The position numbers and the translations under genes were made by a program. Of a stretch of 21,416 nucleotides of DNA, positions 16,285-21,416 are shown one piece after another (within the stretch, counting starts at the first letter, position 1; every line of letters begins with the position of its first letter). The notes under the pieces are model-generated. The model was not told the origin of the DNA, did not search any database, and saw nothing but the letters and a program-made list of their open reading frames with translations. Origin of the DNA: Pseudomonadota bacterium (GTDB lineage: Bacteria > Pseudomonadota > Alphaproteobacteria > Rhizobiales > Xanthobacteraceae); assembly GCA_021779635.1 (NCBI GenBank), contig JAJYAH010000023.1, forward strand, positions 1 through 21,416, given 5' to 3'.

Positions 16285-16361
16285 AAATGAACAAGAGCGA
16301 GTGGAAATCCGCTGTGCGGATAACCAAAGAGCTTTGTCCCGATCAAGCAGGGGGGTACTCC

Positions 16362-17588
16362 ATGGGTGTTGTTGGCCGAACCGCGCTGGCCGTCGCGCTG
16401 GCGGGAATCGTTGGATTGGGATCGGCGATCGCCGCTGCCGATGGCATATCCGACGGTGTGGTGAAGATCGGTGTGCTCACCGATATGTCGGGACAGTTTT
16501 CGCACGAATCCGGCGAGGGCGCCGTCACCGCGGTACGAATGGCGATCGAGGACTTCGGCGGAAAAGTCCTGGGCAAGCCGATCGAGCTTGTCGTCGCCGA
16601 TCACCAGAACAAGCCCGACATAGCCTCCGGCATCGCCCGCAAATGGTTCGACGTTGAGAACGTCGACATGATTGCGAATCTGATCAACTCGTCGATCGCC
16701 CTTGGGGTTACGCAACTCGCAAGGGACAAGGACAGGATCGCCATCGTCACAGGTTCAGGGTCTTCCCGGCTGACCGGTGACGGCTGCACCCCGAACAGCG
16801 TTCATTACGCCTACGATACCTATTCGCTGGCGAAAGGCACCGCGACCGCGATGATGAAGGCCGGCGGAACGAGCTGGTATTTTCTCACCGCCGATTATGC
16901 ATTTGGTCATGCGCTCGAAGCCGATACATCGGCGGTCGTCAAGTCGCTTGGGGGTGAGGTAGTGGGATCGGCGCGCTATCCGGTGGAGACGTCGGATCAA
17001 TCGTCATTTCTTCTGCAGGCGCAGGCGTCGCACGCAAAGGTGGTTGGGCTGGCCGGCTCCGGAACGGTGTTTGTCAATGCCGTCAAGGCGGCGCAGGAGT
17101 TCGGTATCCAGCGTAGCGGACAGACCCTCGCAGGCCTTCTCGTCTGGATCACCGACATCAAGAGCCTCGGGCTCGAAACCGCGCAGGGCCTGGTCCTGAC
17201 CAATGCCTTCTACTGGGATCGCGACGATGAAACCCGGGCGTGGTCGAAACGGTTTTACGAGCGAATGAAGCGCATGCCCCATATGGGCGATGCGGGCGAC
17301 TACTCCTCGACCATGCACTATCTAAAGGCGGTTGAGGCAGCGGGCACCGACGATGCAAAGACCGTGATGGCGAAGATGCGAGAGCTGCCGATCAACGACT
17401 TCTTTGCGAAGAACGGCCGCATCCGCGAAGACGGCCGCATGGTGCATGACATGTACGTCTACGAAGTCAAGAAGCCGTCGGAATCGAAGAGCGAATGGGA
17501 CTACTACAAGCTTCGCGCGGTAATCCCCGGCGACGAGGCGTTTCGGTCGCTGAAGGAGAGTAGCTGCCCGCTGGTCAAGAAGGGTTGA
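16362..17588 (+). CDS. ABC-transporter substrate-binding protein (Peripla_BP_6 type)
   Basis: This 408-residue protein belongs to the branched-chain-amino-acid/amide-type periplasmic binding proteins. A signal peptide is clear: MGVVGRTALAVALAGIVGLG then SAIAAADG, with cleavage near residue 25. The mature start VVKIGVLTDMSGQFSHESGEGAV and VVADHQNKPDIASGIARKWFD are characteristic. The frame extends to an ATG at 16287, but the ATG at 16362 is preferred because it opens the signal peptide and follows GGGGGTACTCC. No permease or ATPase genes accompany it, so it must use components encoded elsewhere. It shares a promoter box with the catabolic operon, suggesting it captures that pathway's substrate, probably an acid. 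Amide binding for the nearby formamidase is a weaker alternative. Confidence 0.92.
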   Translation: MGVVGRTALAVALAGIVGLGSAIAAADGISDGVVKIGVLTDMSGQFSHESGEGAVTAVRMAIEDFGGKVLGKPIELVVADHQNKPDIASGIARKWFDVENVDMIANLINSSIALGVTQLARDKDRIAIVTGSGSSRLTGDGCTPNSVHYAYDTYSLAKGTATAMMKAGGTSWYFLTADYAFGHALEADTSAVVKSLGGEVVGSARYPVETSDQSSFLLQAQASHAKVVGLAGSGTVFVNAVKAAQEFGIQRSGQTLAGLLVWITDIKSLGLETAQGLVLTNAFYWDRDDETRAWSKRFYERMKRMPHMGDAGDYSSTMHYLKAVEAAGTDDAKTVMAKMRELPINDFFAKNGRIREDGRMVHDMYVYEVKKPSESKSEWDYYKLRAVIPGDEAFRSLKESSCPLVKKG

Positions 17589-17641
17589 TAAGAAAATCTC
17601 GAATGCCGAAGCGAAAGGCATTTCGAAGGATGTAGTTTAGG

Positions 17642-17765
17642 GCCGTCATTGCGAGGAGCGGAAGCGACGAAGCAATCCATTCTTCGGCACCAAAAAGGTG
17701 AATTGCTTCGCGGAGCCTGTCAAACGGGCGCGCATTCGCGCGACCCGTTGGCTCGCAATGACGGT
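17642..17765. repeat. Palindromic intergenic repeat element (CGTCATTGCGAG type)
   Basis: Outer arms CCGTCATTGCGAG (17643-17655) and CTCGCAATGACGG (17752-17764) are perfect 13-bp inverted repeats. Internal arms CGAAGCAAT (17668-17676)/ATTGCTTCG (17702-17710), and an imperfect GC-rich hairpin around AACGGGCGCGC and GCGCGACCCGTT (17723-17749), make a multi-stem fold. It lies between the convergent stops of the binding-protein and amiF genes. From general knowledge this class is abundant in Bradyrhizobium and Rhodopseudomonas genomes. Confidence 0.85.
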
Positions 17766-17840
17766 CTGAACTCGACGGCCGCATTTCTGGTCAGGCTCTA
17801 AGCCCACGGCGCGCCCAGTCGAAACCACGAGGGGTCCGGA

Positions 17841-18857
17841 CTACTCAGCCGCCTTCTCGGTCGCCGGGCCAAAAATGCGGGTGGGTTCCGGGAATCCGCA
17901 GGATGTGCCATCGGTCACCTTGACCTGATCTTCCCACGGCAACCGGAAAGTGCCGGCGACCATGTCCTGCATGAAGGTATAGGGGCAATCCATCGCGCCG
18001 CCCTTCACCGCGACGTAACCGCGATGCCAGAGCTGGTAGATATTGTTCTCAACGCCCCAGTGAATCCGCGCTTCGCGGACAAGATCGGGGCGCACTTCCG
18101 CGGTGATGATCTCGTCGGGCCGCCCGGTCGTGCCATGGACAATGATGCTGCCGTCGAAATTCACGATCATGCCTTCGCCCATGGAATCGAACGAACCGTC
18201 CGAGCCGCACATGCAGACATTGGCTGTTATCATCAGGTTCTGAAAAGCATTGGCCTGATTGGTGAAGCGCCAGCTCTCGCGGATCGGGGCGGTGTAGCCG
18301 GCGGTTCGGATCATGATTTCCGCGCCCTTGTAGGCGCACTCCCGCGCCATCTCCGGGAACATGCCGTCGTGGCAGATGATCAACGCAATCTTGGCGCCCT
18401 TCGGTCCTTCGATCACGGGAATGCCGATGTTTCCGGGCTCCCACGGCTCGACCGGAATCCACGGATGGAATTTCCGGTAGTACAGTTTGATCTCGCCGTG
18501 ATCGTCGATGATCAGGCCGGAATTATACGGATTGCCGTCGGGATTGAACTCCATGATGGAGAAGCAGCCCCAGATCTTGTTGTCGACACAGGCTTTCTTG
18601 AACGCCGCCACTTCCGGGCCGTCGAGGCGGCACATAATGGCCGGATTGGTGTCCATCGACAGGCCGTGCAGGGAGTATTCGGGAAACACCACGATATCCA
18701 TGGTGCCCAGATTGCGGCGCGCCTTGCCGACCATGTAAACGATGCGATCGGTCTGGCGCGCCAGATCGGCCTTGGTCACGACCACGGGCAATTGCAGTTG
18801 AACGAGGCCGATGACGACGCCCTCGGGCGATTTGTTGAGGCCACCAAGTCCGCTCAT
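17841..18857 (-). CDS. amiF: Formamidase (AmiF-type, nitrilase superfamily)
   Basis: AmiF hydrolyses formamide to formate and ammonia in the cytoplasm. The 338-residue protein keeps the nitrilase triad: Glu60 in FPEYS, Lys129 in YYRKFHPW and Cys162 in ICHDGM, with the Lys-Cys spacing of 33 matching the Helicobacter pylori enzyme (K133, C166). Segments such as GVFS-like GCFSIMEFNPDGNPYN, WGVENNIYQLWHRGYVA and LPWEDQVKVTDG favour formamidase over the aliphatic amidase AmiE. The frame opens at 18944, but the ATG at 18857 is chosen because GGGGGAA precedes it and MSGLGGLNKSPEGVV fits the family start. It stands alone between a repeat element and the HxlR gene. It could supply nitrogen, or handle formamide released by heterocycle breakdown, but no link to the operon is shown. 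Confidence 0.93.
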   Translation of the reverse strand: MSGLGGLNKSPEGVVIGLVQLQLPVVVTKADLARQTDRIVYMVGKARRNLGTMDIVVFPEYSLHGLSMDTNPAIMCRLDGPEVAAFKKACVDNKIWGCFSIMEFNPDGNPYNSGLIIDDHGEIKLYYRKFHPWIPVEPWEPGNIGIPVIEGPKGAKIALIICHDGMFPEMARECAYKGAEIMIRTAGYTAPIRESWRFTNQANAFQNLMITANVCMCGSDGSFDSMGEGMIVNFDGSIIVHGTTGRPDEIITAEVRPDLVREARIHWGVENNIYQLWHRGYVAVKGGAMDCPYTFMQDMVAGTFRLPWEDQVKVTDGTSCGFPEPTRIFGPATEKAAE

Positions 18858-19015
18858 ATCGATTTCCCCCAATCGTTCCGTCCATCGGCAGGTCGCCGGA
18901 GCGAGGTGCCACAGCGAAGCAAACCCGATTTTTGGGGACAGCAAAAGATCATTTTTCAGGCGGAGAGCAGGTGGCCAGCTTCGCCGCTTGTTCCGGAATG
19001 ATTTGTCACAGATGA

Positions 19016-19031
19016 CGGCTTTATCAAGCCG
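19016..19031 (-). terminator. Small perfect hairpin downstream of the HxlR gene
   Basis: CGGCTT-TATC-AAGCCG has 6-bp perfect arms and a 4-nt loop, 27 nt past the stop of the minus-strand regulator. There is no U-tract on the minus strand, so a terminator role is uncertain. Confidence 0.3.
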
Positions 19032-19057
19032 GGTCCGCGGCGCCGGATGATCCCGCT

Positions 19058-19549
19058 TTATCCGGCCTTTTCAGGCTTCGAGGAAGCGGCGACAACTTTG
19101 CGCGCGCCAGGTCCGGGGTGCACATGAACCTGCTTGGCCAGCAGCGGCTCACCGCATTCCGAGCACACCATCACCGGGTCGAACATTTTGCCGCAGTTCT
19201 GATGTTCATGAAGCAGGGGCCGGCCACGGGAATCGACCATGTGGGTGTCGCCCCAGTGAACGATGGACATGATCACCGGATAGAGGTCGAGGCCCTTTTG
19301 GGTCAGGATATACTCGTATCGCTTGGGCGATTCCTGATAGGGGATCCGGCGCAGGACGCCGAGGCGGACGAGTTTCTTGAGCCGCTCGGCGAGCAAATGC
19401 CGGGTGATCCCGAGCGCCGACTGAAATGCTTCGAACCGCCGCTTGCGCAGGAAGCATTCGCGCAAAATCAACAAGCTCCAGCGGTCGCCGATCACGGCAA
19501 CCGTGCGAGCCAATGAACATGGCTCCTCTTCAAGCTCGTCCCATTTCAT
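19058..19549 (-). CDS. HxlR-family transcriptional regulator with C-terminal zinc ribbon
   Basis: The 163-residue single-domain regulator has the HxlR winged helix (about 11-105: SLARTVAVIGDRWSLLILREC, then RHLLAERLKKLVRLGVLRRI and YEYILTQKGLDLYPV). It is followed by a Cys cluster C119, C129 and C132 (NCGKMF...VCSECGEPL) like those in the fused regulator at 15080. Cys11 sits at the N-terminal position that senses electrophiles or oxidants in HypR and YodB. It is divergent from the isomerase/CoA-transferase pair, with back-to-back promoters, so it probably controls that pair and itself. The start ATG at 19549 gives the normal family N-terminus. It is a close relative of the fused protein's domains rather than a copy. 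Confidence 0.9.
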   Translation of the reverse strand: MKWDELEEEPCSLARTVAVIGDRWSLLILRECFLRKRRFEAFQSALGITRHLLAERLKKLVRLGVLRRIPYQESPKRYEYILTQKGLDLYPVIMSIVHWGDTHMVDSRGRPLLHEHQNCGKMFDPVMVCSECGEPLLAKQVHVHPGPGARKVVAASSKPEKAG

Positions 19550-19581
19550 GGTTCGGTCCTTCGTCCAGCCGCTGCGGGCCC

Positions 19582-19607
19582 AAGGCTCGATTCGAAGGCT
19601 CGATTCG
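19582..19607. repeat. Two tandem copies of a 13-bp repeat in the HxlR leader
   Basis: AAGGCTCGATTCG occurs at 19582-19594 and 19595-19607, followed by a partial inverted copy AAGCCTC. It lies in the untranslated leader of the minus-strand regulator. It may be a binding site or a recent slippage duplication. Confidence 0.6.
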
Positions 19608-19627
19608 AAGCCTCCATTCGGTCTTTC

Positions 19628-19656
19628 ATTCTAAATAGGTACTGACCCGGTTTCAA
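19628..19656 (-). promoter_or_regulatory. Promoter of the HxlR gene at 19058
   Basis: On the minus strand TTGAAA (19656-19651) and TAGAAT (19633-19628) are separated by exactly 17 bases, a good sigma-70 match. The expected transcript has a leader of about 70 nt containing the 13-bp tandem repeat. Confidence 0.6.
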
Positions 19657-19708
19657 TCACCGATTAGCAACTATGGGAGTTGAAGATACCTAAAATCGCC
19701 CTCTGGAA

Positions 19709-19737
19709 TTGACAGTTCAATTTTAGAACTTTATGTT
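19709..19737 (+). promoter_or_regulatory. Promoter of the isomerase/CoA-transferase pair with palindrome in its spacer
   Basis: TTGACA (19709-19714) and TATGTT (19732-19737) are 17 bases apart. The spacer holds a palindrome AGTTC (19714-19718)-N7-GAACT (19726-19730). A regulator bound there would sit between the -35 and -10, so the divergent HxlR protein is the natural candidate. The leader to the GTG at 19813 is about 70 nt. Confidence 0.6.
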
Positions 19738-19812
19738 CAGCCGATCCACCGACACTGGCGAAAGCCCGGCGGTCGGCGCCGCTGATCGTAATGGCCTCAA
19801 AGGAGAAGTCCG

Positions 19813-20451
19813 GTGGGAAATCCCCTGAAAGTCGAATTTCAGTTCGATTTCGGCAGCCCGAACGCTTATTTGGCGGAACTCGTCATTCCCGGAATCGAAC
19901 AGCGTACCGGCGTGAAGTTCGAATATGTTCCGGTGCTGCTCGGCGGGATTTTCAAGGCGACGAAAAACCTGTCGCCGTTCGAGTCACTCCGCGGCATCAA
20001 GAACAAGCCCGAATATCAGGCGCTGGAAACCCAGCGTTTCATTCGCCGCCATAACATTTCAAAATTCACCCAGAACCCTTTCTTCCCGGTCAACACGCTG
20101 ATGCTGATGCGTGGCGCCGTCGCGGCGCGGTTCGAGAACATGTTCGATCCATATTTCCGCGCCGCCTATCACCATATGTGGGTTGAACCGAAGAAGATGG
20201 ACGATCTTGCGATTTTCCGGAATGCTTTCATGGCCTCCGGCATCGACATCGACAGGCTCATTGCCCGCGCCCAGCAGGACGATGTCAAGAAAAAGCTGAT
20301 CGAAAACACCACCGATGCGGTCAATCGGGGAGCATTTGGTTCGCCAACATTCTTCGTCGGTCGGGAGATGTTTTTCGGCAAGGATCAACTGCGTGATGTA
20401 GAAGAAGAAATCATGGAGCAGACGGGAACGCTCCGGTCGAGGATCGCCTGA
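19813..20451 (+). CDS. 2-hydroxychromene-2-carboxylate isomerase/DsbA-like (GST-kappa family) protein
   Basis: The 212-residue protein has the DsbA-like thioredoxin fold of HCCA isomerases: N-terminal VEFQFDFGSPNAYLAELVIPGIE with Ser15 at the glutathione/substrate position, and the C-terminal AFGSPTFFVGREMFFGKDQL (about 174-193). There is no CxxC, so it is not a disulfide oxidoreductase. HCCA isomerase acts in naphthalene-type aromatic catabolism using glutathione, but many relatives have other unknown substrates. The start is a GTG at 19813 with AGGAG seven bases upstream. It is followed 107 nt later by a CaiB/BaiF CoA-transferase gene and preceded by a promoter with a palindromic spacer, divergent from an HxlR regulator. 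The exact reaction is not readable from sequence. Confidence 0.85.
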   Translation: MGNPLKVEFQFDFGSPNAYLAELVIPGIEQRTGVKFEYVPVLLGGIFKATKNLSPFESLRGIKNKPEYQALETQRFIRRHNISKFTQNPFFPVNTLMLMRGAVAARFENMFDPYFRAAYHHMWVEPKKMDDLAIFRNAFMASGIDIDRLIARAQQDDVKKKLIENTTDAVNRGAFGSPTFFVGREMFFGKDQLRDVEEEIMEQTGTLRSRIA

Positions 20452-20558
20452 AAGCATCACGTGAGCTTGGACGGAAAACGCCGGAACCGCCGCAAGCCGC
20501 GGCCGGATTGGCGAGATGGTCAAAGCGAGCCGTTACAAGACAACAAAGGGAAAGCGTC

Positions 20559-21416
20559 ATGTCAGGGCCACTCAATGGCGTCCGCGTACTGGATTTGACC
20601 GGCGTGGTGTCGGGACCGTTCGCGACGATGTTCCTCGCCGACCAGGGGGCGGACGTTCTGAAGATCGAACCGATCGGCGGCGATATTACCCGCCGCAGCC
20701 GCGCCACGATCGACAAGGGCGGCGAGTTTTCCGCGCTGTTCATCTCGTCAAATCGCGGCAAGCGTTCACTGTCAATCGACATCAAAAGCGACGCCGGCCG
20801 CGAGGTTCTGACAAAGCTGGTCGCGGAGGCCGACGTGCTGGTGCAGAACTTTCGACCCGGCGCCATGGAGCGGCTGGGGCTCGGCGCTGACGAATTGCGC
20901 CAGCGCCATCCTCGCCTGATCTATGTGTCGATCAGTGGCGTCGGCGACACCGGACCCTATGTGAAGAAGCGCGTCTACGATCCGATCATCCAGGGCCTTT
21001 CCGGCTTTGCTGACATCCAGGCGCATCCGGTGACCAACCGGCCACAGATGATCCGCACGATCGTCTGCGACAAGACCACCGCGGTCTTCACCGCGCAGGC
21101 GGTGTCGTCGGCGCTCTATGCCCGCGAGAAGACCGGCAAGGGCGATCACATTCAAGTGGCGATGCTCGATACCATGATCTCGTATCTCTGGCCCGAAGGC
21201 ATGATGCAATACACGGTGATCGGCGCCGAGGCGGCAAGCGCCGATCCGAAAGACCGGCCGGATCTCGTGTTCAAGACCAGCGACGGCTACATCACGGCCG
21301 GCACCCTTTCGGATTCCGAATGGCAGGGCTTCTGCAGGGCATCCGGCGATCCCGAACTAGCCAAGGATCCGCGCTTCGCGACGCCGTCGGCGCGCGCCGT
21401 CAATGCCACTGCGCGC
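20559..21416 (+). CDS. CaiB/BaiF family CoA-transferase (3' end cut by window edge)
   Basis: Class III CoA-transferases move CoA between carboxylic acids. The first 286 residues are present and the frame is open at the window end; family members are about 380-410 residues, so roughly a quarter is missing. Landmarks are PLNGVRVLDLTGVVSGPFATMFLADQGADVLKIEP at the N-terminus (split here by position: residues 4-38), NRGKRSLSIDI (65-75), VLVQNFRPGAMERLGLG (93-109), and the expected catalytic Asp at about 171 in VCDKTTA. The ATG at 20559 follows AAAGGGAAAG. It is probably co-transcribed with the isomerase gene upstream. Its substrate is unknown; the pairing suggests an aromatic- or alicyclic-acid CoA intermediate. 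Confidence 0.92.
   Translation, partial: MSGPLNGVRVLDLTGVVSGPFATMFLADQGADVLKIEPIGGDITRRSRATIDKGGEFSALFISSNRGKRSLSIDIKSDAGREVLTKLVAEADVLVQNFRPGAMERLGLGADELRQRHPRLIYVSISGVGDTGPYVKKRVYDPIIQGLSGFADIQAHPVTNRPQMIRTIVCDKTTAVFTAQAVSSALYAREKTGKGDHIQVAMLDTMISYLWPEGMMQYTVIGAEAASADPKDRPDLVFKTSDGYITAGTLSDSEWQGFCRASGDPELAKDPRFATPSARAVNATAR

Noticed and set aside
18024..19001. Plus-strand frame of 325 codons
   Set aside because: Shadow of amiF, whose catalytic triad is complete.

Overview
The window looks like chromosomal DNA of a high-GC alphaproteobacterium of the Rhizobiales, most likely Bradyrhizobium or a close relative in the Nitrobacteraceae. This is inferred from gene content (a UreD-type urease accessory protein, CbbQ/CbbO, formamidase, several HxlR-family regulators, Mo-hydroxylase genes), from base composition, and from two intergenic palindromic repeats of the kind scattered through those genomes. 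No rRNA, tRNA, CRISPR array, transposase or phage gene was seen.

Layout. Bases 1-831 hold the 3' part of ureD (+). After a palindromic repeat comes cbbO-cbbQ (-), a MoxR-type AAA+ ATPase and its VWA-domain partner, with no RuBisCO or nor genes in view. Next are pncB (-, nicotinate phosphoribosyltransferase) and a stand-alone lpxD (-, lipid A acyltransferase).

Bases 7293-15075 form a tightly packed seven-gene catabolic operon (+). In order it encodes a crotonase-fold protein, a Mo-hydroxylase FAD subunit, a 2Fe-2S subunit, a metallo-beta-lactamase-fold lactonase-like hydrolase, the Mo-hydroxylase large subunit, an SDR-fold protein and an acyl-CoA ligase. Several joints are 4-8 nt start/stop overlaps. 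The set reads as: activate an acid to its CoA ester, hydroxylate a ring with the Mo enzyme, open the resulting lactone, and process the product. This resembles the 2-furoyl-CoA (hmf) route but adds a lactonase inside the hydroxylase operon and an SDR. The crotonase and SDR both lack the canonical catalytic residues of their families. The substrate is unknown.

Convergent to the operon is a gene for two fused HxlR DNA-binding domains (15080-16126, -). Divergent from it is an ABC-transporter substrate-binding protein (16362-17588, +). The promoter regions of the operon and of the binding protein share an 18-of-21 identical box, placed identically relative to a TTGAC -35 element. The simplest model is one regulon of uptake plus catabolism controlled by the fused HxlR protein.

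The right end carries a palindromic repeat, formamidase amiF (-), a single-domain HxlR regulator (-), and, divergent from it, a DsbA-like/2-hydroxychromene-2-carboxylate isomerase family gene and a CaiB/BaiF CoA-transferase gene (+) that runs off the window. The divergent promoters at 19628-19737 suggest that this second HxlR protein controls the isomerase/CoA-transferase pair.
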